NCBI RefSeq assembly: GCF_002207765.1
Contig: NZ_BDGJ01000002.1
Span: 1-63,797, forward strand
Direction: 5' to 3'
DNA from: Calderihabitans maritimus
GTDB lineage: Bacteria > Bacillota > KKC1 > Calderihabitantales > Calderihabitantaceae
Length of the DNA: 63,797 nt
The notes below the pieces were generated by a model, which worked only from the letters and a program-made list of their open reading frames with translations, ran no database searches and was not told the origin of the DNA. Of the stretch, positions 33,854-44,449 are shown one piece after another (within the stretch, counting starts at the first letter, position 1; each line of letters begins with the position of its first letter). The position numbers and the translations under genes are program-made.

Positions 33854-36545
33854 ACGCTTCATCGAGGAAACCTTTCCGGTAAGGGAAGTGAGCGAACAAT
33901 CGGCCAAGGAGAAAAATATCCGTCACGGCCATATATCGACCCTCCATATCTGGTGGGCCCGCCGGCCATTGGCTTCTTCCAGGGCAACCAATTATGCGGC
34001 GCTGATTCCCGCGCCAAAAACGGAAAAAGAAAAAAATGAGCAGAGGAATTTCATTATCGAGTTTTCCAAATGGGAAAATTCCCTCAACGAGCAGATGATT
34101 CAAAAAGCCCGTGAGGAGATTTTGAAGGCGAACGGCGGTAAACCGCCCAGGGTCTTAGACCCCTTTGGCGGCGGTGGTGCCATACCCCTGGAAGCTCTTC
34201 GATTGGGCTGTGAGACCTATTCCAACGATTACAACCCGGTGGCGGTGCTCATTCAGAAGTGCACCCTGGAATATCCCCAAAAATACGGGAAACCGGTAAA
34301 GCGAAAAGTTAAGGAAGAGTACTTAGGACAGATTATAGAGGTAGAGAAAGAAGTCAATCCCCTACTTGAGGATGTCAAAAAATGGGGGCAATGGGTTCTG
34401 GTAGAGGCGAAAAAGGAAATAAGCCGGTTTTATCCACAGGACTCGGATGGAAGCATCCCGGTCGGCTATATCTGGGCGCGGACCATCCCCTGCCAGAATC
34501 CCGCCTGCGGTGCGGAGATTCCCCTAATGCGCCAGTTCTGGCTGGCTAAAAAGAACAAGAAAAAAGTGGCACTCTATCCCTATGTGGAGGGTAAAAGGGT
34601 ACAGTTTAAGGTTGTTGGCACCGGCTACGAAGAAATGCCGAAAGGGTTTAAGCCGGAAAAGGGGACGGTATCTCGAGCTGTAGCTACCTGTCCAGTGTGC
34701 GGGTCCACCATTGATGCCAATACAACTCGGAAACTATTTCAGGAAGGCAAAGCCGGACAGAGGATGGTTGCCGTGGTGACAACCAAAGAAGGTGAAACTG
34801 GCAAGAGATACCGTCTGGCGACTGAAAAAGATACGGCTGTATTTTTTGAGGCGGAAGAGTATCTGCAAAAGAAAAGAGAAAAGCTTTTGAACGAATGGGG
34901 CATGGACCCGGTGCCAGATGAACCAATACCGCCCAAAAATAGTCATAGAGCAGTGGGAAGTCAATTACCATTATATGATTTTGAAGTTTGGGGTGACCTG
35001 TTCAACAGCCGCCAGAAGCTGGCATTGATTACATTTGTGGAGAAGGTGCGGCAGGTTTACAGCAGGCTGTTGGATGAAGGGGTGGATGAGGATTACGCCA
35101 GAGCGGTGGTGAGCTATATAAGTTTTATAGTAGATAAGCTTTCTTCGTGGAATTCTGTTTTGTGCCCGTGGTTGGCATATAAAGAGGACAATCACTGGAT
35201 TTTTAGTCGCCAAGCATTACCTATGTTATGGGATTACGGAGAGAGAAATCCTTTTATTGGAGAGATAGTAAGTGTGCGAACTATAAGGAATGTTTTGCCA
35301 CGAGTTAGTTTTCTAAAGCAATATACGTTTATCACTAACTCCTCCGCCACCCAGCTCCCGTATCCCGACAATTACTTCGACGCTGTGTTTACCGACCCAC
35401 CCTATTACGACAATGTACCTTATTCCTATTTGTCCGATTTCTTTTATGTCTGGCTCAAACGGACGCTGGGAGACGTTCATCCAGAACTGTTTTCCACTCC
35501 TTTAACACCGAAGAAGCAGGAGATTGTGGCCTATTCCAACGGTCCCGGCGGTTGGGAGGACGGTAAAAAATTCTTCGAGGAAATGCTCAAAAAATCCTTC
35601 CAGGAAATTTACCGGGTGCTCAAACCTGATGGGATTGCCGTCATCGTTTATGCTCATAAGTCGACCGAAGGATGGGAAACGCTCATTAATTCCTTACTTG
35701 ATTCGGGTTTGATTGTCACAGCTGCTTGGCCTCTTAATACTGAAATGCAAGTGAGATTGAACGCTAAAGAAACTGCATCTTTAGCTTCTTCCATCTACCT
35801 CGTTGCCCGCAAAATGCAGCGGCAGCCTGCCGGGATCTATAACCAGGTCAAAGAGGAACTGAAGAATTACCTCCAAGCAAAACTTGAGCACCTCTGGCAG
35901 GAGGGCATCGGTGGGGCGGATTTCTTCATCGCTGCTATCGGCTCGGCCATTGAGGTGTTCGGCAAATATGAGAAGGTGATGGACTACGAAGGCAACGTCA
36001 TCCGGGCAGATAGACTCTTGGCGGATGTCCGGGAGATGGCCACCGACTATGCCGTGCGGCAGATTCTCCACAACGGATTTGCCTCTGGCATTTCGGATCT
36101 CACCCGTTTCTATGTCCTCTGGCGGTGGAATTATGGCGAGGCAAAGGTGCCCTTTGATGAAGCCAGGAAACTGGCGGCAGGCTGCAGTATCGACCTTTCC
36201 CAGCTGTGGAACAGGGGGTTTATCAAAAAAGAAAAAGAGTTTATCCGGGTTTTGGGCCCGCAAGATCGTCAACCTGAGGAGCTGAAAGACTCTGCTGAAT
36301 TAATCGATGTTCTGCATCTGGCTTTGATTCTGTGGGCTAGAGGCGACCGCACCAGTATGCTGAAGGTGTTAACCGATACAGGTTACGGCAGGAACGATAT
36401 TTTTTACCGAGTAGCCCAGGCCGTTTCCGAGTCCCTTTCCAAAGAAAGCACGGAAAAGAAATGGCTGGACGGCTTTTTAACCGGGAAAGAAAGGATTCGC
36501 GAGGAAACCAAAATTGGAATTAAAGAAGGGAGGTTGTTTAAGTGA
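33843..36545 (+). CDS. DUF1156 adenine-type DNA methyltransferase
   Basis: A 900-residue putative N6-adenine or N4-cytosine DNA methylase. The N-terminal DUF1156 block ([32 protein letters not shown]) is followed by the SAM motif [14 protein letters not shown] (105-118), two zinc-ribbon pairs (CQNPAC and CPVC), and the catalytic DPPYYDN at 518-524. The C-terminal 250 residues probably recognise the target. TTG start behind GAGGAGG, overlapping the helicase stop by 11 bases and the ATPase start by four. Methylation by it would mark self DNA. Confidence 0.88.
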   Translation: MASKRFIEETFPVREVSEQSAKEKNIRHGHISTLHIWWARRPLASSRATNYAALIPAPKTEKEKNEQRNFIIEFSKWENSLNEQMIQKAREEILKANGGKPPRVLDPFGGGGAIPLEALRLGCETYSNDYNPVAVLIQKCTLEYPQKYGKPVKRKVKEEYLGQIIEVEKEVNPLLEDVKKWGQWVLVEAKKEISRFYPQDSDGSIPVGYIWARTIPCQNPACGAEIPLMRQFWLAKKNKKKVALYPYVEGKRVQFKVVGTGYEEMPKGFKPEKGTVSRAVATCPVCGSTIDANTTRKLFQEGKAGQRMVAVVTTKEGETGKRYRLATEKDTAVFFEAEEYLQKKREKLLNEWGMDPVPDEPIPPKNSHRAVGSQLPLYDFEVWGDLFNSRQKLALITFVEKVRQVYSRLLDEGVDEDYARAVVSYISFIVDKLSSWNSVLCPWLAYKEDNHWIFSRQALPMLWDYGERNPFIGEIVSVRTIRNVLPRVSFLKQYTFITNSSATQLPYPDNYFDAVFTDPPYYDNVPYSYLSDFFYVWLKRTLGDVHPELFSTPLTPKKQEIVAYSNGPGGWEDGKKFFEEMLKKSFQEIYRVLKPDGIAVIVYAHKSTEGWETLINSLLDSGLIVTAAWPLNTEMQVRLNAKETASLASSIYLVARKMQRQPAGIYNQVKEELKNYLQAKLEHLWQEGIGGADFFIAAIGSAIEVFGKYEKVMDYEGNVIRADRLLADVREMATDYAVRQILHNGFASGISDLTRFYVLWRWNYGEAKVPFDEARKLAAGCSIDLSQLWNRGFIKKEKEFIRVLGPQDRQPEELKDSAELIDVLHLALILWARGDRTSMLKVLTDTGYGRNDIFYRVAQAVSESLSKESTEKKWLDGFLTGKERIREETKIGIKEGRLFK

Positions 36546-39094
36546 AAGCTTTTCATACCATCGCTGTGCCCCATAAGGATATCCTGGAAGGCCGCCTGAC
36601 CATGGACGTCTTTGCGGCGGATTTGTGGGAGGTCTGTCAGGGCCGAGGCCCTGATGAATACAGGGATGGGGAAATTTTTTTTAAGAAAACATATCTGACC
36701 CGGGGGCTGAAAACCCTTTTGGGTATTGTCCAGAAGAGGCTGACGGGCAGGGGCGGCGACCCGGTCATCCAGATCCAGACACCCTTTGGTGGCGGCAAGA
36801 CCCACTCCCTGATTGCCATGTACCACAAATGCAGGGAGTGGGGCGCAAAACCTGTAGTCATTGTGGGGACAGCCATGAGCTCCAAACAGACCATCTGGGG
36901 ATTAATGGAACAGCAGTTGACAGGTAAAATAGAGCGGTTTAAGGATTTCATCAGTCCCGGCAAAGAGGCCCTCCGTTCCCTACTTGCGGAACAAGAGCCT
37001 GTGCTGATTTTGATGGATGAGGTCCTTGCTTATGCCACCAAAGCCTCAGGCGAGAAGGTGGGCGAGAGCACCCTGGCCGGGCAGACCATGGCCTTTATGC
37101 AGGAAATCACGGAAGCGGTGGCGACGCTGGAAAAAGCCTGTTTGGTGATTACTCTTCCGGCAAGCGTTGTTGAGCATTATGATGAGGCAGCCGAACGGCT
37201 GTTCCAGCAGCTGCAAAAAATATCCGGCCGCGTGGAAAAAATTTATACACCCGTTGAGGATCGGGAGATCACAAAGGTCATCCGCAAACGCCTGTTCAGC
37301 TCCATCGACGAGAAAGAGGCAAAAGCAGTTGTATCAGCTTTCGTTGACTATGCCGAAAAAGAAAACATTCTTCCCGCAGGTGTCCAGCCCAGCGAATACC
37401 GGGACAGGTTTCTTGATTCTTACCCCTTTCTTCCAGATTTAATCGATATTCTCTATCACCGCTGGGGTTCCTTCCCTGCCTTTCAGAGGACCCGGGGCGT
37501 TTTGCGGCTGTTGTCCCTTTTGATCCACTCCGTCAAAGATAAAAATTTGCCCTATATTACGCCGGCAGAATACGACCTGGCCAACCAGGAAATCAGGCAG
37601 GAGTTTTTGAAACATATCGGCTCAGAATACAACGGCGTGATTGCTGCAGATATTACCGACAACAATTCAGGGGCGAAGAAGGTTGACGTCAATTTGGGCG
37701 ATGCGTACAAAGGATTACGCCTCGGCGTAAGAACAGCTACGGTCATCTTTTTATATTCCTTTTCCGGCGGGGTAGAACGGGGAGCGACAGCCACAGATAT
37801 TAAACGCTCGGCAACGACACTGACAAATCCTGCCAGTATCATCTCTGAGGTTTTGGAGCAACTAAAAACGCGGTTGTTTTACCTGCAGAATGAGGATGGA
37901 AAATATTTCTTCAGCAATCTACCTAATTTGAATAGGATTGTCCTGACCAAGATGGAGAATATCAAAGATTCTGCAGTAGTCGAACTTGAAAAGGAATTAT
38001 TAAAAAGTCATTTGGGCGGCAGCAAGTTAAAGGTGTTTATCTGGGAAGCAGATTCTTCTACTATCCCGGATACAGAAGATTTAAAACTTGTTATCTTACC
38101 GCAGGAAAACAGAGCCCAAATAGAACAAATATTTACGACAAAAGGCCAGACACCAAGGGTATATCGCAATACATTGTTTATTCTCTATCCCGTAGAACCT
38201 GAACGCCCATCGTTTTATAAAACTTTGAGGCGTAAATTAGCTTATGAATCGCTTGAAAAAGACAGCCAGTTACGTTTGACAGAAGAGCAAAAGAAAACGG
38301 TTCGCGGGGAATTGAAAAAACTGCAGGAAGAAACCAGGGAACATCTGCGACGATTTTATCGGATGGTTGCGGTTCCAGACCGGGGCGGTTTTAAAACAGT
38401 GGACCTCGGCATTCCTACCTATGGGGACACTACTACCCTTGATTGCGAAGTATATAATAAGCTGCGGGACAGTGGCGATATTATCGAGCGGATTGCCCCG
38501 ATAGTCATCCGAGAGAAGTATCTTTCGGGGAAAGACTACGTTTCAACGGCACAGATTTACCAAGCAACTTCAAAAACTCCCGGCGAACCGCGGATGATTG
38601 ATAGCAACGTGCTTATTTCTAGTATTGTTGAGGGCGTCAGAAGCGGAATTTTTGGGTTGGGCGAATTAGAGGAAAATAGAGCTGTGTGCCGCTATTTCAA
38701 GGAAATGCCGACTGTGGCTTTATGTGATAGCGAAGTAATTATTAAAGAATCCCTGTGTAAGGAACAGCGGCAAAAGGAAAAAACAGAAATAAGTTATCCT
38801 GTTGATGGTCAAGACATCGGTGTTCCAACTCCGGTCTTTGAAAAGCCGGCAGATGTTACTGAAATTGGTGTAGATAATTCAAAGAAGGAAGTCCGAGAAA
38901 AAGTGTATCTAGAATTTTATGTCCCTAAAGGAAAGATGTCACAGTTAATGGGGACCTTTGGTTATCTTCAGACGAAGTTTGATAAGATTAAGATCACCAT
39001 CTTTGCTGAAGATGGAGCGATTTCAGAGCAAGAATATGAGGACCGAATCAAAGAAACGTTCCGACAGTTGGGGATAGACTTGGAAATTGAGTGA
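36542..39094 (+). CDS. DUF499 family P-loop ATPase
   Basis: An 850-residue AAA-like ATPase with Walker [11 protein letters not shown] (81-90, GGGKTH core) and Walker B VLILMDE (154-160). The N-terminus ([21 protein letters not shown]) matches the DUF499 signature. DUF499 proteins are nearly always encoded with DUF1156 methylases and an SNF2 helicase, and resemble the BREX ATPase BrxC/PglY in architecture. The last 90 residues form a separate alpha/beta domain. It starts at GTG, four bases overlapping the methylase stop, and ends the operon. Confidence 0.87.
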   Translation: MKAFHTIAVPHKDILEGRLTMDVFAADLWEVCQGRGPDEYRDGEIFFKKTYLTRGLKTLLGIVQKRLTGRGGDPVIQIQTPFGGGKTHSLIAMYHKCREWGAKPVVIVGTAMSSKQTIWGLMEQQLTGKIERFKDFISPGKEALRSLLAEQEPVLILMDEVLAYATKASGEKVGESTLAGQTMAFMQEITEAVATLEKACLVITLPASVVEHYDEAAERLFQQLQKISGRVEKIYTPVEDREITKVIRKRLFSSIDEKEAKAVVSAFVDYAEKENILPAGVQPSEYRDRFLDSYPFLPDLIDILYHRWGSFPAFQRTRGVLRLLSLLIHSVKDKNLPYITPAEYDLANQEIRQEFLKHIGSEYNGVIAADITDNNSGAKKVDVNLGDAYKGLRLGVRTATVIFLYSFSGGVERGATATDIKRSATTLTNPASIISEVLEQLKTRLFYLQNEDGKYFFSNLPNLNRIVLTKMENIKDSAVVELEKELLKSHLGGSKLKVFIWEADSSTIPDTEDLKLVILPQENRAQIEQIFTTKGQTPRVYRNTLFILYPVEPERPSFYKTLRRKLAYESLEKDSQLRLTEEQKKTVRGELKKLQEETREHLRRFYRMVAVPDRGGFKTVDLGIPTYGDTTTLDCEVYNKLRDSGDIIERIAPIVIREKYLSGKDYVSTAQIYQATSKTPGEPRMIDSNVLISSIVEGVRSGIFGLGELEENRAVCRYFKEMPTVALCDSEVIIKESLCKEQRQKEKTEISYPVDGQDIGVPTPVFEKPADVTEIGVDNSKKEVREKVYLEFYVPKGKMSQLMGTFGYLQTKFDKIKITIFAEDGAISEQEYEDRIKETFRQLGIDLEIE

Positions 39095-39143
39095 TTGTAT
39101 TCTAAGACTATGTAGCCCGAGTTAAATGTGGCATATAGCTCTT

Positions 39144-39205
39144 AGCCCTTCACCCTTGACTGGCGCAATCTTAATTGAAGGGTGTGGGGGCTTGCAGATT
39201 TTTTT
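39144..39205 (+). terminator. Terminator-like hairpin after the DUF499 gene
   Basis: AGCCCTTCACCCTT pairs imperfectly with AAGGGTGTGGGGGCT and is followed by GCAGATTTTTTT. It separates the three-gene operon from the GmrSD-like gene. Confidence 0.5.
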
Positions 39206-39282
39206 ATTACGGACTGAGCTTACAAGTAACGCGGTGATGGTGATATAGATATAAAATCAATAGGGAGGGCGAAGTCTTACCT

Positions 39283-40968
39283 ATGGCGCTTCAGCAGCTT
39301 AAGGTATGGGAAATTGTCAAGCAGGCCGTAAGCAAGAATGTGGACATTCCAGAGTTTCAGCGGGAGTTTGTTTGGGATCCAGAACAGGTAAAGCTACTTG
39401 CGGAATCCTTGTACCGGGAATACCCAGTAGGCTCCTTTCTGTTATGGGATTCATCTGAATATCGAGAAGCTAAAACGGCGGAAGGGACTCAGGCTTCAAT
39501 GTGGATTGTGGATGGCCAGCAACGGACGACGGCACTATGTTTGTTAATGGGGCAGAAACCTTACTGGTGGGCCAGTTATGATGACTGGAATAAGGCTTTG
39601 GATCGTTACGATGTAATGGTTAACCTTTTGCCTGATGCGAATGGAGCTCAATTGGAATTTGCCTTACCAAACCCCATCCGGCGGCGTGACCCTCGGTGGG
39701 TAAGCCTGCGCAGCATCCTGGCAATCAAAAATGTAGAGGAATTGACCGAGCTGACCGAAGAGGTCTTAAAGAAATTGGAATCTGATACAGGTAAAAAAAT
39801 GGAGTTATTCGGAAAAGTAAATGCACGGATTCAGCGCCTTTGGCGAATCCGTGACCAGGATATACCTATCATCAAGATTTCACACGAAGTTGAAGATGTG
39901 GCGGAAATTTTCCGTCGTTTAAACCAAGCGGGTACGCGCGTCAAGGAGGCTGACGTCTATCTGGCCCTTGCTGCTGTAGGCAATCCCGGTTGGGTGCGGG
40001 ATCAATTCCTTCCATATCGTAATGATCTCGAAGATCGGGGGTGGGATTTGGACCCTGGTGTTTTCATTCGCACTATGACAGCCATTGGATATGGTCGGGC
40101 TCGGTTGGCTGAGGTACCGAAGGAATTTTGGAACCAGACAAACCTCCCGGGAGTTTGGAAGCGTACTAGCCAGGTTATAACTGACGTTTTAAGGCGTTTG
40201 GCTGAGTTTGGTGTAATGACTGCTGACCTCCTTCCATCGGCGAATGCACTTATCCCTCTATTTGTGCTGCATGCTCGGTGGGGTAATAGTAAAAGTTATT
40301 CTTTTGGAAAAGCCTTACGCTGGTTCCTTTTAGCAAGCCGTGATGGACGTTACAGCGGTTCTGCAATTACTAACCTTAATGAAGATGTAAGGGCAATCAA
40401 TGAAGCGAAACATTTTAACGCTGCACTGGAAAGCCTTTTAAAACGCCTTAGGGTTGAACCAAAAGTTGATGCTGCAGATTTTCTCAACCGGTACGACCGC
40501 GGCGGGAGCCGTTTTTTGAGGTTGCTAGTCTATCTAGTGTTATTCCAACGAGGAGCACATGATTGGGTAGACGGTACACGTATCGGTTATGATAAGACGG
40601 GTAGCCCTATAACGTCAGGATTTGCGCCACAATGGCACCACATCTATCCCCGTAGCCTGCTCAGGAAAGCAGGTATTGCAAATGATGATATCCATGCTCT
40701 CGGTAATATTACGGTCCTCAATGAACGCACAAACGTTAATAAACTAGCTGGCAAACCGCCTTGGCGATATGTTATGCAGTACGGAATTACCAGGGAAAAG
40801 CTAGACGAGCATCTGGTTCCAGCATTTTTTAAGGACGCCAAGAGCGGCGAAGCAATGCTGAAAAAAAGTTGGGGTGAAGAAAATATTCGCGAGCGATACG
40901 GTGATTTTGTTATTGAACGAGCGAGTTTACTTGCCCGTGCGGCTAATGAATTACTTTCGAAACTCTAA
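39283..40968 (+). CDS. GmrSD-like protein: DUF262 plus HNH domain
   Basis: A 561-residue protein. The N-terminal DUF262 (GmrS/ParB-like) domain has IPEFQREFVW (22-31) and the VDGQQRTT loop (76-83) that binds and hydrolyses NTP. The C-terminal DUF1524/HNH domain has WHHIYPRSLL (His452, His453) and the downstream LGNITVLNERTNVNK nuclease motif. The two-domain layout is that of type IV restriction enzymes that attack modified DNA (GmrSD, BrxU). It has its own leader and sits 188 bases after the DUF499 gene. It would add a second line of attack against phages that carry modified DNA. Confidence 0.85.
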   Translation: MALQQLKVWEIVKQAVSKNVDIPEFQREFVWDPEQVKLLAESLYREYPVGSFLLWDSSEYREAKTAEGTQASMWIVDGQQRTTALCLLMGQKPYWWASYDDWNKALDRYDVMVNLLPDANGAQLEFALPNPIRRRDPRWVSLRSILAIKNVEELTELTEEVLKKLESDTGKKMELFGKVNARIQRLWRIRDQDIPIIKISHEVEDVAEIFRRLNQAGTRVKEADVYLALAAVGNPGWVRDQFLPYRNDLEDRGWDLDPGVFIRTMTAIGYGRARLAEVPKEFWNQTNLPGVWKRTSQVITDVLRRLAEFGVMTADLLPSANALIPLFVLHARWGNSKSYSFGKALRWFLLASRDGRYSGSAITNLNEDVRAINEAKHFNAALESLLKRLRVEPKVDAADFLNRYDRGGSRFLRLLVYLVLFQRGAHDWVDGTRIGYDKTGSPITSGFAPQWHHIYPRSLLRKAGIANDDIHALGNITVLNERTNVNKLAGKPPWRYVMQYGITREKLDEHLVPAFFKDAKSGEAMLKKSWGEENIRERYGDFVIERASLLARAANELLSKL

Positions 40969-41536
40969 ATTTTATTATATTTATTTCGTATGCGGATTGT
41001 GTGTATACTCCCCGAAAAATCATTAAAATCCAATCTAATTGGTTATGTCAGAAACGGTTCTCAACTTAAATAATGATACTCTTGGAGCAAATCCTGCTCT
41101 CGCGGAGATCAACCCTTTTGTCTGGGAACTTCTGCAGGTTAGCGACTGATTAGTGGACAGGTTTATGTCCTGGCCGAAAGGGACTTGAATTTACTCTACC
41201 GGGGATCCCGCAACCAGCGGACAATTGACGTACAGCGCTCTTTAATGCAGGGGAAAGATATTCAAGACTTCTACATCTTTGATCAAGAGTTATTGCACCT
41301 CCACCATGGCCAAAGGTTTTGGTGCTTTAATTTTATATCGGGGATGTGAGATTTTTGTGAGGGAATTTTTTATCTAGAGATCTAGAGATTTAAGATAATT
41401 TTTATGTAAGGATGGGGAGCATGTTGAAAATTATTCCAGCGGATGTCTTTCCTCCGTTAGGTAAGTGTCTAGAGGGTTTCCCAACTGTGATAAGAAAATA
41501 AATGTTTGGGATGTGTGGTAAGATAGGTGGACAAAT
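40969..41536 (+). other. Decayed region after the GmrSD-like gene
   Basis: A 568-base stretch without an intact gene. It contains a broken coding region (41045-41343) and AT-rich spacer with CTAGAGATCTAGAG direct/inverted repeats near 41375. Nothing else recognisable is seen. Confidence 0.35.
41045..41343 (+). pseudogene. Frameshifted remnant of a small protein
   Basis: An ATG at 41045 opens a 34-codon frame ending in INPFVWELLQVSD, and the adjacent frame continues for about 65 codons with protein-like sequence (VYVLAERDLNLLYRGSRN, DIQDFYIFDQELLHLHHGQR) but no start codon. Together they look like one protein of about 100 residues broken by a frameshift near 41145. I do not recognise the family. 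Confidence 0.35.
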
Positions 41537-41918
41537 ATGGCAAGGTCACCAACTTTCAAACGCAAGCGTTTAACGGAGCTGTATGCCTCTTTGCCGGCCA
41601 CAAAAAAATATCCCGGCAAAGAAAAAGTGCGGGGAGAAGTGGCTGCCAAGCTTTCCCAGAAGATTTTGGATAAGGGGAACCAAAGGGGAGATTGCTGATA
41701 CGTTGATTGCCTTTATAAACGCGGACGGCATCCAGGCCGAAAACTCCGATCTGGCCATACGGGCTTTGCAAGACATGGCGGAAAAAAACGTGGACTTTAT
41801 AGACGCATACCTCGCTGCAGTGGCCCGTTCCCATGAAGAGAGAGTGTGTTCTTTTGATAATGATTTTGAAAAGTTAAATGTAAGTTGTGTTAAACCTTCG
41901 GGATACCGGAACGAATAA
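41537..41918 (+). pseudogene. Collapsed antitoxin and PIN-domain toxin pair
   Basis: A 53-codon frame from ATG 41537 (MARSPTFKRKRLTELYAS...) looks like a small basic antitoxin; it runs at about 41680 into the C-terminal half of a VapC-like PIN protein in another frame (ENSDLAIRALQDMAEKNVDF, IDAYLAAVARSHEERVCSFD). The first 55-60 residues of the PIN domain, with its first catalytic Asp, are missing, and no start fits the remainder. A deletion has fused the end of one gene to the middle of the other. The toxin must be inactive. Confidence 0.5.
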
Positions 41919-41933
41919 TAATCGGCTTTTCAG

Positions 41934-42110
41934 GTGATATCCATAGATGGCGGAGTTTATCTGGAGGCCAGCAGTATCTGGGTTGTAAACACAAAAGGGG
42001 AAAAGGTGGCCCGCCTGGGCATCCCGGGAAGCAGGCAGGAGCCTTCATGGGGTTGCCCGACGGCCAGAATCTGGTCTTTCAGGTGTTGGAGAGAAGGCCA
42101 TCGAGATAAA
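41934..42110 (+). pseudogene. Remnant resembling a beta-propeller protein
   Basis: GTG 41934 opens a frame reading VYLEASSIWVVNTKGEKVAR followed by LGIPGSRQ; at about 42030 sense-like sequence moves to the next frame (FMGLPDGQNLVFQVLERRP). This suggests a one-base shift in the end of a repeat protein. It overlaps the end of the convergent TtcA-like gene closely and is probably not expressed. Confidence 0.3.
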
Positions 42111-42116
42111 CTGTTT

Positions 42117-42932
42117 TCACTCCCGTGAGAAGTCTGATTCTGGGGAGTGGTTGCTTTGAAATTCCCGATAGTTTTTCTTCATTTCCTCTCTTGATAATTT
42201 AGATGGCCACAGTTCTATATGGTTTCCTTCACGCATGGCAGAGGCCAGGTTGTCAAAGACTAGTTTGTTTTTTTTCAGTAAAGAGCGGATAAGCTCCTTA
42301 ACTTCCTGTCGTTTTGTTCGTCCGTTTAAGGGGCAGGGGCTGGCCACTGGCCGATAATTAATGAAACGAAAAGCACCTTTGATTTCGGATTCCCGGAAGT
42401 AGCATAATGGCCGGATAACTGTTAACCCGGTTCGGTCCAGATAAGTTTTTGGCGAAAAGGTACGCAATTGGCCTGAATAAAGTTGGCTCATCAGGAAGGT
42501 TTCGACTGCATCATCATAATGGTGAGCTAGGGCCACTTTGTTGTAATCTTTTTTAACCGCGTAGTCGTTTATTATTCCACGCCGCAGGTGAGCGCAGATT
42601 GAACAGGGATTTTGCCCATTGTTCTCCCGAAAGACTATTTGGGCAATACGAGACGGTTGCAGGTGGAAGGGAACACCCAACTCTCGACAAAACTCCTCCA
42701 AAGGAGACGGATCTGAGTCTTTTTCAAACCCCATATCCACATGAATTGCCCCCAATTCAAAAGAAAAAGGGAAGTTATGCTGGAGTATTTTTAGGGCATA
42801 GAGCAGGAACGAGCTATCTTTTCCTCCCGAAAAACCTACCAGAACCCTGTCTCCAGGCTGTAGGAGTTTGAATTCCACAGCTGTACGCCAAAGCTTACGG
42901 ACGTAGTTTTTGGGTAAAATTCTTTTCTTCAA
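42117..42932 (-). CDS. ttcA: TtcA-like tRNA 2-thiocytidine synthetase
   Basis: A 271-residue PP-loop ATPase. SGGKDS is at 35-40, the cluster cysteines at 110 and 113 (NPCSIC) and a third at 200 (ASPCPLNG), the pattern of TtcA enzymes that bind a 4Fe-4S cluster and thiolate C32 of tRNA. It lies directly beside the accessory region, reading toward it. The related TtuA gene at 3.9 kb has zinc fingers that this one lacks, so the two have different tRNA positions. Confidence 0.82.
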   Translation of the reverse strand: MKKRILPKNYVRKLWRTAVEFKLLQPGDRVLVGFSGGKDSSFLLYALKILQHNFPFSFELGAIHVDMGFEKDSDPSPLEEFCRELGVPFHLQPSRIAQIVFRENNGQNPCSICAHLRRGIINDYAVKKDYNKVALAHHYDDAVETFLMSQLYSGQLRTFSPKTYLDRTGLTVIRPLCYFRESEIKGAFRFINYRPVASPCPLNGRTKRQEVKELIRSLLKKNKLVFDNLASAMREGNHIELWPSKLSREEMKKNYREFQSNHSPESDFSRE

Positions 42933-43003
42933 TTTTACAACTCCTTGTCTCTTTGATACGCTAAAGTTGCATTTATTTTCTATGTTGTATTATTGGCGGC
43001 AGA

Positions 43004-43034
43004 AATCAAAAACCCTTTCCGCAATTTTTTGATT
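43004..43034. repeat. Dyad upstream of ttcA
   Basis: AATCAAAAA and TTTTTTGATT form an inverted repeat with a short loop, 70-100 bases upstream of the ttcA start. It may be a weak terminator or a protein site. Confidence 0.3.
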
Positions 43035-43051
43035 AGGAAGTGTATTTCAGC

Positions 43052-43086
43052 AAAAAGGCTTCCGGGCAAATTTACCTGGAAGCCTC
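43052..43086 (-). terminator. Terminator of the flavoprotein operon
   Basis: On the minus strand AGGCTTCC pairs with GGAAGCCT and is followed by TTTTTG. It lies about 60 bases after the stop of the flavoprotein gene. Confidence 0.75.
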
Positions 43087-43147
43087 TATTTTACCTTTTG
43101 AATGTTTTTAAGAACGCCGAGGTGTAAGACCGCCTGTCTGCACAATT

Positions 43148-43783
43148 TCAAATTTGTCCTGTCTTAATTTTACGACCGATTTCAATTGCCTTATCAACAA
43201 CCTCCGGCTGGCGTTCCAGGGAGGGAATGAGGTCCGCAGTGATAACCACGTCTTCCCCGTGCCTGGCCCTAACACAACTCAGAACGCAGGTTTCGCCCTG
43301 ACCGCATAGATAGCATGGTGTTACTCCTTCAGCCGTGACACTGTCGGCCAGTTCCATTCCATGGTATACTTCGAGAAAAGTTTTGATGCTTTGCAGGCCG
43401 AATTCAGCATGGCCTTCACCGCTGACAACCACGGCAATCGCTTTGCGGGCCTTTAGCTTAAAACCGCGGTGCCTCAAAGAAAACCAGCGCTCCAGAAAAT
43501 TATGGGTGAGGGCATTTAAGCCTAACGCAGCTCCGTAGTAAGTAGGAAAGCCAATGACCAGCAAATCCGCTTCAGCCAGGGAAGCAACAACTTTGGACCA
43601 GTCGTCATTTCTGATACAGACGTTGGTCTTTACACAGGAGCGACAGCCCAGACACGGTAAGATAGTATAATCTCGCAAGTTAATAATGCTGTCTTCTTGG
43701 GCTGCCGCCTTGACAATCTGCTTGAGTAAAGCCTGGGTAATCCCTTTTGGGTTGGGGGAACCGTTAACGGCCAGTAGCTTCAT
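43148..43783 (-). CDS. Flavodoxin-fold iron-sulfur flavoprotein
   Basis: A 211-residue NADPH-dependent FMN reductase-like protein. The FMN-binding loop is NGSPNPKGITQALL (7-20), and the compact cysteine motif PCLGCRSCVKTNVC (43-56) is that of iron-sulfur flavoproteins of anaerobes, which reduce O2 or H2O2. Two more cysteine pairs lie near the end (CYLCGQGETC). It is co-transcribed with the MTH865-like gene 15 bases upstream. Confidence 0.8.
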   Translation of the reverse strand: MKLLAVNGSPNPKGITQALLKQIVKAAAQEDSIINLRDYTILPCLGCRSCVKTNVCIRNDDWSKVVASLAEADLLVIGFPTYYGAALGLNALTHNFLERWFSLRHRGFKLKARKAIAVVVSGEGHAEFGLQSIKTFLEVYHGMELADSVTAEGVTPCYLCGQGETCVLSCVRARHGEDVVITADLIPSLERQPEVVDKAIEIGRKIKTGQI

Positions 43784-43798
43784 AGTTATTCGCCTCCG

Positions 43799-44038
43799 CT
43801 AGAACCCGGCTCTGCTGACAATTGTTTCAGCCACTTCTTCAGCGCTGTTAAAGGGGAAATCATCAGCAGTCAGCAGTTTACCGGCTTCGCCTGCCGTTAC
43901 TTCAATTTCGCCGGCCCGGCAGGTTGTATCGGGGCCCTCTGGAAAGGCGGCCAGCAACTCCTCCGGCGAGGAGATAGGGAAAGTAGCTCCTTGGAGAGCT
44001 TGGATAATTTGACTTTTGATGGTTTCCCGTACAGACAT
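43799..44038 (-). CDS. MTH865-like family protein
   Basis: A 79-residue protein of the MTH865 family (PF07747), known from methanogens and anaerobic bacteria. The pattern is [19 protein letters not shown], then a strand with [17 protein letters not shown], and a final [16 protein letters not shown] structure exists for the methanogen member but no function. GGAAGTG precedes the ATG. Its place beside a redox flavoprotein suggests an accessory role in that pathway; that is inference. Confidence 0.7.
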   Translation of the reverse strand: MSVRETIKSQIIQALQGATFPISSPEELLAAFPEGPDTTCRAGEIEVTAGEAGKLLTADDFPFNSAEEVAETIVSRAGF

Positions 44039-44158
44039 GTTTTAACACTTCCTTTCTAATATTTTTTGGTAAATTCTAGTACCGATAATAATGGATGATG
44101 GCAAATAACTCTGTAAAATGGTTTACAAAAACAAAAAAATGCCTTCAAGGCAATCTTT

Positions 44159-44449
44159 TCAATGGCCGGTCTTTGGGCTGAACAGCCTGGTTATAACCTG
44201 GGTTACCAGGTTCTCGTCAAATCCGGTGGCTACCAGCCGTTCTGCCAACCAACCGACATCTATACAGTTGGTTTCTTCTTTAAGTCTGGGCTCGGTGCTG
44301 ATGAGGAAAATAATATCCTTAAGGATTTTGCCTATCTTCGATCCCTTTTTGATTTCATATAGGGCCCAGCGGGCCGTTTCTATCTCCCGCACCAGTCTCA
44401 ATAAAACCATTTCGTAATGGCTTTCATCACAGTCTTTTAAATTATACAT
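44159..44449 (-). CDS. Hypothetical protein downstream of Crp/Fnr gene
   Basis: A 96-residue, mostly helical protein (DESHYEMVLLRLVREIETAR, KILKDIIFLI) with no signal or membrane segment. It overlaps the Crp/Fnr gene by eight bases, so it is co-translated with that regulator and may modulate it. I do not recognise a family. Confidence 0.5.
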   Translation of the reverse strand: MYNLKDCDESHYEMVLLRLVREIETARWALYEIKKGSKIGKILKDIIFLISTEPRLKEETNCIDVGWLAERLVATGFDENLVTQVITRLFSPKTGH

